A stretch of DNA of 64,000 nucleotides from Obelidium mucronatum (lineage: Eukaryota; Chytridiomycota; Chytridiomycetes; Chytridiales; Chytriomycetaceae), in the NCBI GenBank assembly GCA_025765595.1, contig JAIVFH010000003.1, positions 558,001 to 622,000 of the forward strand, given 5' to 3'. The translations under genes and the position numbers were made by a program. The notes under the pieces were generated by a model. It did not search any database and had not been told where the DNA came from. It worked only from the letters and a program-made list of their open reading frames with translations. This document shows positions 49,898 through 60,896 of the stretch, piece by piece. The first letter of the stretch is position 1. Each line of letters starts with the position of its first letter.

Positions 49898-52036
49898 ATG
49901 CGAATACACTTGAACCACCTCGTTCCCATTGCAGTCGCTACTCTTCTACTCAGTTCTCTTGTTTCATTCTTTCGCGACTCTTTGAGTGGTCAGGAGTGCA
50001 AGGATATTGCTTCCTCAGCAATGGATCTTTGGACAACTGAAGAAACAGCAGCTGGGCTGTTCAAACTGCTACAGATCAGGCATGAAAACGCAACATCAAC
50101 TTCTCCTCTGATGAGATGCTTTATTTTTATCCATGGACACGCTGGAAGCGTTGGACAGGCGGCTCTAATAGCCAAGACGTTATTCGAACTAGACTCTGCA
50201 AACTACAAAGTCTTTGTGATACATTCAAACGAGGGGTTGTCTGCTTTAGACTCTCATATTCTCCTTCAACAAGCCCACTTTGTCGTGCATTCCATCAAAC
50301 ATCTTCAAACTGCGTACAAAATCAACAGAGTCACGATCTTGGCTCACTCAATGGGTGGAATCGTTGCCAGATTAGTCTTTACTCTACCCGATTACGTTCC
50401 TGGATCTATCGAAACTCTAGTCACGTTTGCAACACCCCACCTGTACCCTCCAGTCTCAATTGAACAAGACATGGTTCAACTGTATGCCTCTGTGAATCAA
50501 TTCTGGAGATTTGAATTCTCATCTAACGTTTCCGCCAATTCGTCGCTCGTTTTTGGTGACTTGGTTGTGGTTTCGATTGCAGGAGGACTTCGAGATTTAC
50601 AAATCCAGTCCCAGTTTTCAGATATTGGTTCAATTGTACCTTCGACCCACGGTGTTTCTGTATTCACGTCTGGTATTCCAGGCGTCTGGAGGGATTTGGG
50701 CCATGAGGGAATACTTACGTGCCCGCCTTTGATGGAGGCCGTTGCCCAATCCTTTTTAAAGGAACGGGGATCCAGGCAGGAAAGAATAGATGCCTGGAAT
50801 TGGAATTTGCTTGGTCGAGTGCCAAGATTAGACACCTTGGATTCGAAAGCATTGTCGCAAACTCAAGTAGTTGTAGACATTCGGAAATTTCCCTACATTC
50901 TTGTTCCCAACGACCAGTCGTCTATGCATGTACGAATGGATTTATCGCCAAATAGCTCATTCACTGCGCTTGCAGCCAATGTTTCGTTCAATCTTTGGGC
51001 GTGTGAGAGTTCTCACAACTGTGTCCAACTGGATCCCTATTTCTCCAAAGCTTCATCTTATCCTGCAATACAGCCTCAAGTTCTAGAATTAAGTCCATCC
51101 AATTTAATTGGATTCTCTCATGTCGTTTTGGATATCCTTTCCTCGTCCTCTTCGAGTGTTTTCATGATGGAGGCACCGACCTCGCCCAGTAATAATGACA
51201 AGATAAACCTTCAATACAATATCTTTGACGCGTTTATGGGAAGGGAATTTGTCGTGCCTCTGGGTCAAATCAAGACTCAGTTTTCGTTGCCTCACATGAC
51301 AGAGTCATTTATGCAGTTTACATTTATTCCGTCGTTTTCATGTCAAATGGGTTAGTGCTTTGCGGAGGAGGAGGATTTTTTTTTTGTTATTTCAGTTAAG
51401 TAATATTTGGAGAAAGATTCATCCGCATGGTTCGAAATGACCGTCAGTGGAACATCCGAATCCAAAAGATTATCGTCAACATCACCATCGAAACTCGCCT
51501 TCATGTCGAACCCACTGAATGGACTCGATTTTCAAATAATCGCCATAAACACCTCCAAATGCAATGCCGTTATTCGACTGGAGATTTATTGGTGGGGTAC
51601 TCTGGGGAACTTTCCACGTCGCTGCGGTTTGAATATTGTCGCGTTTACAGTTGGTGTTGCTGTTGTTGGTTTCTTGTGGGAGTTCCAAACTGGTAATTGT
51701 TTTTCGTGTCACACACACATGTTCCATTTTATTCAATGCCTGCCCAAAAAAAAGGGAGTCATGGAAAAGCACAAGCCAATTTCCTCAAACAAGTATTGGC
51801 GTTCTCATTTCTGTTGTACAACCTTTTGGCCATTGTGTCCTTCAAGTTTTCCAGTGATGGGTTGTTCCCCTCATTCAATTCTACACATTGGACGCCTGTA
51901 TTTTTCTTCATCTCGCTATTCCTTTATGTGCTGGGCTTTTACCTCTATTACATCCTTCGTTTCGTGTTGTTTGCGGTAGTGCTTGTTTCGAGGTTTTTAG
52001 TGGATGTTTGTTTGTCGCCTCATACTGTTGAAAGGT

Positions 52037-52098
<62 letters not shown>

Positions 52099-52785
52099 GA
52101 GGAATCAACAAAAAGGCTACAGGTGAATGCGCGAATCACAACAACATGTCTACTGCTCAGCACTCTTCCTACCTGTGTTTTCCTCACCTCTCCGTCTCTT
52201 TTATCACCATTGTGTTTTATGGCTTTGCTCTTCTTTAAAATCGTGAAATCTAGTGGTGGTGGTGGTAGTGGTGGAGACGCGATTCTTCCGGTTGTTCAAC
52301 AACGTACAACACCATCATCCTTGGCCACTATCACCACTCTGGTATCTTCTTCACGGACACTTGTTGATTCAACTATGATCCTCATGATTTTATCGAGCTT
52401 GTTCACGACTCCACATGCAATCGCGTCGCTCAAGGACGGGTTAGGGGGATTACCAGGTGCAGCCGGATGGAATCGGCGGTGGGGAGAGGGGGGACGTGAC
52501 CAACAACGGCGGCTTCATTTGAGAGGGGATACTTGGTCTTTTTTATTGGATGTTGTGTTGTTGGTGTGGGGACTTTTTCTCACTTGGAGTGATGGTGGCT
52601 TTTTACAGCAGAAATGGAAACCGACTGTCAAGCAAAGGTTGGTGGGATTGGTCACCATGGTGATTGGTGTGACAATCCATGTAAAAGTCACGAATACAGT
52701 TGTGGGAGTGTTTTGGGGGCATTTCGGTATCACTTTCTCCCTTGTTTTGTGTATAGTCATAACAATTCATAAATTGTGCATGTGA
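49898..52785 (+). CDS. BST1: GPI inositol-deacylase, PGAP1/Bst1
   Basis: An ER membrane lipase that removes the inositol-linked acyl chain from GPI anchors. Exons 49898-51350, 51417-51692, about 51775-52034 and 52116-52785. N-terminal span LNHLVPIAVATLLLSSLVSF, then the lipase core FIFIHGHAGSVGQAALIAKT, KVFVIHSNEG and the nucleophile motif ILAHSMGGIVARLVF, with TLVTFATPHLYPPV following. A lumenal beta region leads to LEIYWWGTLGNFPRRCGLNI and several C-terminal spans (VLAFSFLLYNLLAIVSFKF and later). About 880 residues, in the family range. An intron carries a (TG)27 microsatellite. The acceptor of exon 2 was chosen by phase and homology. Confidence 0.9.
52041..52094 (+). repeat. (TG)27 microsatellite in a BST1 intron
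   Basis: An uninterrupted TG dinucleotide run just after the donor of the 81-nt intron at 52035-52115; it fills most of that intron. Confidence 0.95.
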
Positions 52786-52832
52786 ATACGTTTAAAACCC
52801 CCTCATTGTTTAATTTCCTCATCCATTAAAAT

Positions 52833-54175
52833 TCACACTCGAATAGTATCTGGCTCCACGCCCAATGCACGACAAGTTTCAACAAATTTAGCAAGGTTCT
52901 AAATTCCAAAATGTTAGAACAAAAAACAAAAAAAAGTCAATCAATCAATCATTTACTTTGCTTCTGAGGTATTTGAGAATTCCATCGCGTTTGGACAAGA
53001 TTGCTTGCAATTGCCGTTTGCTGGATTTGTCTTTTTTGAATTTTGCCAAGTGATGTAGCATGGCATTGATTTTCACAGTGAATACGGCCGCTATTAGGGG
53101 AAAGTGTGATAAGTACAGATATCCTGACGTAATAAAAATAGTTTGCAGCAATCAAATACGAAGAAACAAATACACCGCCTTCCGACGTACGGAAACACCA
53201 CATCGACTTCCTCCGCCTTCGGCGATTCACTGCATGGTACAAAAGGTTCAAACAGTACCTTGGACTTCAGGACTTCCAGTATCATATTCTTTACGACCAA
53301 AAATCTGAACTACTCGAAGAGTATTAAACTTGTTGATTTCCTTCATGCTAGCATTTTCGAGAGAAATCTGACGCCTCAACAACTCCGCCATTTCGGCAGG
53401 CTTTATAGAGGGAGCGCGCTCAACTATGTTTGAATTCGATACGCTATTGTGTGGAGTTTTGACATCCTCTTGACCCTCCAAACCATCGTAGGCGTTGCTG
53501 CCGCCCGCATTCACTTTCTCAAGATGCAGAGGGGCATCGACAAGGGCAGTTTTAGCTTCAGCTGCAGTAATACCATACATGAAGCTAGCATTGTGCACGT
53601 AAGTATCAGACCAGAAAGCGCGAGACTTGAGCTCACCTGGGGCCTTTTGCTACAGAGCCAAGGGCCAAATTCTCCACCGCGTTGCGAATGTCGTTGACAA
53701 TGTCCTTGTTGATTCCGGCTGATGTGGGGGCGGCGGCTTCGGCGGCAATGCTGGCGCCGGCGATCGTTGTGCGGCGGAAGGATCTGACCGAGTCCGTCTG
53801 GGCGGCGGGGTCCGCAGCCGAAGCGGCGGGGGTGGCGGCCGTCGGCGCAGCGGCAGCAGCGGCCGCCAGCGCCAGCGAGTCCGCCAGGCGGTGCGGCACG
53901 AACGGCGCCACGGAGCGGCGTGCGGCACTCGCCAGCAGCGGCGCGACGCGCGCCACGGGCGGCGCGTGGGATGGCGCCGGCGTGGGGTCTGCCGATGCGG
54001 CGCGGCCCAGCCGCCGCACGGCCGCCGCCTTGGCGCGCGCCGCCGCGAGATGCGCCGCCGACGCGCCGCCCGCCGCCAGCCGCGCCTCCTTCGCCGCCAC
54101 GCGCGCCGCCTGGCGCCGCGTCGGCGGAACGTACAGTACGGGAAACCGCGCAAACACAACGGGTGAGGGGTGCAT
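52833..54175 (-). CDS. Mitochondrial small-subunit ribosomal protein uS15
   Basis: uS15 binds the central domain of small-subunit rRNA. The conserved core is split over exons: RVVQIFGRKEYDTGSPEVQ, AAVFTVKINAMLHHLAKFKK, DKSSKRQLQAILSKRDGILK and YLRSKNLAKFVETCRALGVE, ending PDTIRV. The N-terminal exon (54175-53633) starts MHPSPVVFARFPVLYVPPTR and is about 180 residues of Ala/Arg-rich sequence in a GC-rich island, consistent with a mitochondrial presequence plus a lineage-specific extension. That makes the protein about 410 residues, far longer than bacterial uS15 (about 90) though fungal mitochondrial forms are also extended. Divergent from the next gene by 51 bp. Confidence 0.88.
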
Positions 54176-54226
54176 TGCAGAAGCGGTGGAAAAAAGAAAA
54201 AAGAAATAATAAATAAACAAACCAAA

Positions 54227-55802
54227 ATGCTGCTCATCATTTTTGGTTCCGTGCTGGGCATTGCCGTCGCGATCATGGCGGCTGCTTACTCTCGCAGACG
54301 AGTACTCTATCATTACTGGATGAAAACACAGATCGCGAGTGGTATGTGCGTGTGCACCAAATCCAAGAACTTGCAACATTTATTCTCTCTCAGAACTTTC
54401 CCAGACGCCATTCAATGAACCACCTCTTGTCGTGCGTTGAATTGATTTGATTCAATCAGTGTTTTCGTTTCTCAATTGGTTTTTCTCACAGGAATTGGTT
54501 GTGGCAAGGGCAATGGCTGACACAAAATTGGACATTCTCAACCATGATGGCAGCAACGATCGGTCAGACTTTGATGATAACGTACGCGCATGTCTCAAAG
54601 ATGCATGGACTGCTCCTGTCCATGGCGTTTTCCGCAAGTTCATGCTCGACAATGTCACCATTGATATTGGTCGGAGAATGAGATTGATGGACGCCATTGT
54701 AACGGACAAAGATATCCTGAACGTCAAGCTTCCAAAATTGATTGTCATCACGTCAGCATTGCCGTATTCTGGATCTCGAAACTTGTTGCAATGTAAAAAA
54801 AAAAAACCATCAAGGAATCATGAGTAGCTCATCCAACCGTTTCTCCCAGATTTTATCGCCAGTCCATCAAAGTTTTATGTTCCATCTCTATCGGACATCA
54901 GAAATATCACTCCCGGTGGTCTCAAAGTCCCTGTGGCGACCAGCTTTTCCAACCACCCACCACCCAAGCCAATTATCGAAACTCTTGTTAAACGCTTTGC
55001 GTCTAAATTCGAGAAGCTCAATGCATTGGATGAAAGCGATTTTCGATTTGATTGCAGGTAGTTTTTGATTCCAACAAAGAAAAAACACCTAAACTTTTCT
55101 TTTTTGCTGCACAGTGCGTATCTAAACTGCACATTTCATGACCTGATATCATTTGGGCGATTTTCATGTATGTTCACGTTTTCATCTTTTCTTTCTGTTG
55201 TTTTTTTTTTTTTTTTTTTTGTTCTCTTTCAAGAATCTGACATATTAGAGAATTAGTGCCCACTCTATCAGCAACCTCAAAGACCAACAAGATTCAAACA
55301 GTTCAATTATTGAAACTAATTCTTCAGGTACATGTCGCGTCTCTCCAATCCGTTCCTGAATACATTGTCTTGGAGGGACATGAACACTCACTCTACGTGG
55401 AAACTCTTGCCCAAGTTTTTGGAAACATAAAAGTTGTTGTTGTGGATGTTGCTGGGGAAGATTTTCTAAGGCAAGTACATTTAGATATCGTATTTCATTT
55501 GATCTCATTTTGTTTTTCCCCCTTTCCACAGTATTGTAAGAACAAAACTTTCGTTTCAGATCCGTGCTCTTCGGAGCTTAATCTTGGGAAAACCAAGCAC
55601 ATCTGTTGATGGCAATGCCGTGCAAAAAGCAGTTGAAGCTGAAAAAGAGCGATTGGACTTGATCTGTAAGAGTCTAGGAACAGCATCTGTTTTAAAAGTG
55701 GATGGAAATTCTCTTATTTCCCTGGATCCAAAGGCAGAAACTGGTAAACGGGGTGTCGTTGATGTAATTGGAGATCGTGTTATGGAATGGTTAACTCAGT
55801 AA
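54227..55802 (+). CDS. Unrecognised protein with N-terminal membrane anchor
   Basis: Starts MLLIIFGSVLGIAVAIMAAA, a single hydrophobic helix followed by YSRRRVLYHYW, so probably a signal anchor. Exons continue ELSQTPFNEPPLVELVVARA, then KDAWTAPVHGVFRKFMLDNV, KLPKLIVITSALPYSGSRNL, YFIASPSKFYVPSLSDIRNI and TPGGLKVPVATSFSNHPPPK. Later exons give RELVPTLSATSKTNKIQTV, SVPEYIVLEGHEHSLYVETL and NIKVVVVDVAGEDFL, ending VMEWLTQ. Phases were checked for most junctions. About 400 residues with an alpha/beta rhythm, suggesting a soluble enzyme domain outside the anchor. I do not recognise the family and assign no function. Confidence 0.6.
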
Positions 55803-55935
55803 AAAAAAAAAAACGCCACAATAACCATATTTTGCCATTTTCTTCAAGCTTCTTTCCATTTTCTTCTTGCTGTGGTGCAGTTTTTTTGAAGCATTATTAC
55901 TGGTCATTGTATTTCATTTCATACAAATCAACACA

Positions 55936-56504
55936 ATGGTGTCAGTCTTGGTTCTTGGGATTCTGCCACTTCTAACTTCATTACTCCTCCTCCACGGAGT
56001 ACTGTGTCAAGATCTAAAATCAAAGAAATTAACAAGCATCACTATTGCTTTTATTGGGCCATACAGATTGTTGGTACATTTTTTTTTATTTACTTCTATT
56101 TTCTTAACATCATGCAAAGAATACCAGGACTGAGCTTCAACAAAACCCTCGTCACAGGAGGAATGGAAACCTTAAATTACTCACAGCTGCTTAATTTCCG
56201 GGACGATGGCACTGTGTTTGCATGGAATGACCTTGGCGCAACAGTATGTACTTAAAATACCACAACATCACTCATCACTATTCCAAAAATGCAACCTCAG
56301 ATTGCCATCCAAGAGCTGAACAACAATCCAAACATTCTTCCAAACACAACCATCAAAATAAAACGATTCAACAACCATCGAAAAGGAAAAGATAATCCGG
56401 GTTTTGCAATGGTGGAAGGGATAAATAACATCTATGAAAACCATCCTGATGTTATTGCAATTCATGGGGATTTGTATTCGGCTGTAACAGAGTTGAGTCA
56501 ATTG

Positions 56505-56537
<33 letters not shown>

Positions 56538-59500
56538 TGGTTCTTTTCGGAGGGGCTTTTATCTTAACGTTTTGTCACCAGTTACACAGCAGCATTGGCA
56601 ACATATCTGAAACTTCCGTTTTGTGGATCTGCGCAATTTTCTTTCTCACTCGTCAGTCGAACAAAGTACTCGTACTTTTTCCAAACGAAAGCGCGTATGT
56701 CTTTTGACCTTTTTTTTTTTTTTTCTTTTTTTTTTTAACTCCTCAAGCACCATTTATAGTCGTTGGTGCAAGTGATGCAGCATTGCTTCTTTTGAATATG
56801 TGGAATGTCAAGAACATTATTCTCATATCTCGACCTGCAAGAGGTATTATCCCCAAAAAAAAAAAAAAATAATTTGGTGTTGATCAACAAGAAGTCATTA
56901 ACTTTCACTTCGCGGGGGGAGGGTAGCTGATCGAATCAAAGCAAAACTCCTTGCTGGACATATTCGATTGACCACAGTCACATTACCCACCAAATCAACG
57001 CTTTCCGATGGAGATGTCGACTTTATTGCATCTCAGATTGGTATTTCAGGCGCCAATTATATATTGATTATGGCTGAACCGGCAACGATTGGTCAAATTT
57101 ACTTTCGATTGGCAAAGTATTGTTCTGTTTTATTTATTTTTTATTTGTTCACAAACCCTCACAACACACAAACACACGCAACAAAAAAGACAAAAGCAAT
57201 ACGTTGGACCCAAGTATGTTTGGATGAGTCCAAACAATTTACCAAAAGTAGGAGAAAACGCGTCAGAAGGTATGAACGGAACCAAAAAAAAAAAAAAAAA
57301 GATTTTAATATTAACACCCAACTCTTTCGTTTCTATTTTTTATAAGTGTATGGGGAACGGTACTACCAATACGCGAGGGGATTTATAACATATAAAGGCG
57401 GATGGAAACATGATGAATCATTTTATAATCTTTCGTCGAAAGTTCTGGATACTATTAATGCTAGAGTCAACCGCACTGGAAGGTAAATAACAGGTTCTGT
57501 CTGTGTGCCAATCCTAAAAAAAAAAAAAAAACAAACAAACAAAACAAAAACAAAACAAAACAACAACTTCAGCCTTACAAACCGCATAGAACTAGACGAC
57601 ATGGCCAACGTCAACACATTTGGATCTTACGACTGCATAAACGTCCTCGCCCATGGATTCCAACAAACAATGACAAGCCAAAACGCATCCGCATGGAAAC
57701 TACAATCTCGATCCCTTCAACGGTATTTAACCCGCTCCGCATTCAATTCAACAGGATACAATGGTTTGATGGCACATCCTTTGGAGTTGAGACCAACAGG
57801 GGATTTGTACGCGCCGTTTTTTGTTTCGTATTTGGATGGCGTGGATGCGAGTTTGAAGGCTGTCCCGTTTGCGGTTACGAGTATTGATTCTTTGGAGATT
57901 CGGCTGTTGCCGGGGCAGGGGCCAGTGTTTTTTGACGGTTTGTGCAACCTCCCCGCCCCTCACACACACACACACAACGCACTAACGCGAGACACACAAT
58001 ACTCACATATACTACAACATACTACCGAAAAAAAAAACTGGGGCAAAAAAAAAAAGGCACTTCAACACCACCGCGAGATGAGCTTCTTTCCATTGTTCGC
58101 GTTGAATCGATTTTACAACATTTCGAACCCGCCGGGCTTCTCGTTGCAACACTCGCCCTGTTGGGCATCACCGCATGCACATTAATATCCATCTTGACCA
58201 TGAAATATCGCGACAACACCGTCATCCGCGCCGGATCCCCCATATTCATGGTGATTATCGCGTCCGGCTGCATCCTGTCGTACATGTCCGTATTCGCATT
58301 CATGGGAGTCTTGACACCCATGAAATGCAAGCTGCAAATCTGGCTTCAAGTGATTGCATTGTCGCTTGTTGTTGGGTCCCTGTTTGCCAAGAATATCAGA
58401 GTCTGGTTGATTTATAAAACGAGACGTCGTTTGAAAAAGTATTTGTTGCATGATTGGGTGTGGCTTGTTGTTTTTGGCGTTTTGTTGTTTATAGAGTGCG
58501 TGTTGTTGACGGTTTGGACTGTTTTGTTGAAGGTGTCGGTTTTGGCGGTTCCATTGGGGGATTCTGTAATGTCGTATAAATGCCATATTCAGGAGTTTAC
58601 AGCGCCGCTGAAGCAGCAGCAACAGCAGCAACAGCAGCATCATCAGCAACAGCATTCAGATTCGAATGATCAAGTGGTTAGACTGATTCAATATAGTCTC
58701 TACTTTTATAATGGACTCTTGTTCCTTGCCATGAATGTTATTGGTGTTCTCACGAGAAATGCGGCTACCACACATAATGAATCAAGCTTCATTTTCATGA
58801 TTTCGATTTTGATTCTGCTCGGTGGAATAGTCTTGAAATCAATTGCAGATGGGGATCAGCATTCGTTGGGGTTCATCTTGACGCATGTTCTGATTGTCTG
58901 GTTCTTGACTTCCGCGTTGGTTGTTTCGCTGTTTGGTTCCAAGGCGGCGGCTGTTTTGATTCAGATTCGAAATGAGCGGAAAGTCCGGAACCTTGTGGCT
59001 TTGAAACAACCGCATGTCTTTAAAATGCCGTCAACGATTCTGAAAATGGTTCAGTCTTCTTCTTTTACGTCTGGGAATACTTTGGGTCGAGCAGCAAATA
59101 GAAGTGGTAATAGCCTTGGCAAAAAGGCCGTTAGTGATGGTGAGATTAAACCTCGTGAAAGGCTCAAAACTGGGTCTGCGTCTCATTTGTCCGCTGTTTA
59201 TACAATGTCTCATGGTAATCAACTGGCTCTGAAAAAGTATCAATTTGTTCAACCGCATATGATTCAAGTTGTGGATGGTGTTGTGACTGTTAGGTCCAAT
59301 GTTGAAATAATTGATTTGGTAAGTCTTTGCAAGTTATTTAATGAATGATTGTTGGGTTATTAACGAAGCGCCAGGGAGTTCAAATCGTTTGCATCTGCCC
59401 AAATTCGTTGCTTGAAAGTCAATTCTGGTATCGCAACAAAATGTTTCTCACCAATTTGGGCCACAGAGTCATTTTGCAAATCCCAAGCGCACAAGCATCA

Positions 59501-59752
59501 TTTGTTGTGGAAAGAGACTTTTCAATTGTTGTAATTGAGACTCTGCCTCGAATGACACTGCAATGTGGACACGGAATACTGAAGAAAACTAACTCGAGCA
59601 TGTCGACAGAAAAAGAAGCGACCAATCCATATACAATCGTTCAGCCAGATGTCCGAATTCATTTCGATTTCCAAAATGTGACGGCACTGCAAGAGTTTCA
59701 GACTCTTTTTACACAATCTTTATTGGGAATCATACAACGAAACGAACAATAG
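55936..59752 (+). CDS. Class C G-protein-coupled receptor, GABA-B-like
   Basis: Start ATG at 55936 gives a signal peptide (MVSVLVLGILPLLTSLLLLH) and then TSITIAFIGPYRL, the first strand of a periplasmic-binding-protein-like extracellular domain. That domain continues over several short exons: IAIQELNNNPNILPNTTIKI, PDVIAIHGDLYSAVTD, YTAALATYLKLPFCGSAQFS, PFIVVGASDAALLLLNMWNV and GSYDCINVLAHGFQQTM. Seven membrane spans follow in the 7tm_3 style: LLVATLALLGITACTLISIL, IFMVIIASGCILSYMSVFAF, CKLQIWLQVIALSLVVGSLF, WVWLVVFGVLLFIECVLLTV and further, with a polyQ insertion near 58610-58655 in an extracellular loop. No long Cys-rich linker is seen, so GABA-B type fits better than mGluR. Total about 1,050 residues. 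Introns hold long T and A runs. Confidence 0.9.
56502..56536 (+). repeat. Poly(T) of about 34 nt in a GPCR intron
   Basis: A long T run in the middle of the intron between the SAVTD and YTAALATYL coding blocks. Similar T/A runs occur at 55201-55220, 56710-56738 and 60259-60291, all in introns on the sense strand of their genes. Confidence 0.85.
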
Positions 59753-59824
59753 ACAAGTTTACTTTTTCTTTCACGCATACTTCTAATAATACACAGTCCC
59801 TCTAACAAACATTGTTCCAAACCA

Positions 59825-60261
59825 TCAAAAAAGAAGATCAGTACTGTACGCATACTCATGAGCTGTGAAGCCCTTGTTGTTTTTCACGTGCATTCCAACT
59901 CTTCCCTTATCAATCAACAATACGGAAGCATCTGCATGACCATATGACATGGAGTAATGTAACGCAGTTGAACCATCTTCATCCACCATCCCAGCGTTCG
60001 CACCAAGTTTCAAAAGCAACTGCAAAAAATTGATTTCAGATAAATTAAGATAATCCTATGCTCCCATGCTATTTTCTCCATTTGCATTTGGTGAGACCAA
60101 CCTCGATACATCTGGTAAGTCCTTTAGATGCAGCAATCATTAGAGTGGTTTGACCCTTCTGGTTGATCATGTCCACGACTTGAGGAAATTGATTGAGGTA
60201 TGTCTCCAAAGCCTGTAAATCAACGAGTGATGAGTATCTTTCTACATTGACTTTTTTCTAA

Positions 60262-60294
<33 letters not shown>

Positions 60295-60774
60295 ATTCCA
60301 TACTTCTTCGTTTTTGTGTTCGGCCGCAATCATGACGGCTGTATTCCCAGCAAAGTCCTGAATGCATGTTGATACGCAATTAGAGTTCTTGCACGCACAC
60401 ACACACATACACACACACACGCACCCTTGAAACGCCTTCCTGCTCATGGCCGCGCTCTAGCAGATAATCGACAATATGCTTCTGGTTGTATTTGATGGCG
60501 TAGAACAGAATGGGCCTTTTTCGGAGTGAGAACCAACACAATAGAAAACAAAAGAAAAACAAAAGAAAAACAAAAGAACGCACCAGCCGTTCACGGCATC
60601 GACGCACTGCAGCGGCAGCTTCTTCTGGTCGACCAGCTGGCGGAAGGCGGCCAGGTCGGCGGTCGCCACGGCGTCCTTCAGCATCTGCTGCACCGTGCGC
60701 TCCTCGGGCGACGCCAGCAGCAGCAGCGGCGCGCCGGCGGCGGCGGCGGCGTCCAGCGGCTTGTCCGAGTCCAT
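59825..60774 (-). CDS. Ankyrin-repeat protein
   Basis: Start MDSDKPLDAAAAAGAPLLLL at 60774, then TVQQMLKDAVATADLAAFRQ and LVDQKKLPLQCVDAVNG. After introns come ankyrin repeats: PILFYAIKYNQKHIVDYLLE, DFAGNTAVMIAAEHKNEEV, VVDMINQKGQTTLMIAASKG, LLLKLGANAGMVDEDGSTAL and HYSMSYGHADASVLLIDKG, ending HEYAYSTDLLF. About 230 residues with four or five repeats and no other domain. Small fungal ankyrin proteins such as Avo2 or Yar1 have similar sizes, but I cannot assign one. Its GC-rich first exon is head-to-head with the FCP1-like gene (122 bp). Confidence 0.82.
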
Positions 60775-60896
60775 CTGCGGTGATGCGTTGCGTTGCGTTG
60801 CTGCAATAAACGTGGTGGAGATGGACAATTTTTTCACGCAGAAAAACGTATAAAGGCAGCGCTGTTGCGCGAAAAGAAGACGCAAAACTGCGATCG

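Noticed and set aside
53682..54209. Plus-strand Ala-rich frame (MRMSLTMSLLIPADVG...)
   Set aside because: It is antisense to the GC-rich first exon of uS15m; GC-rich sequence lacks stops on both strands.
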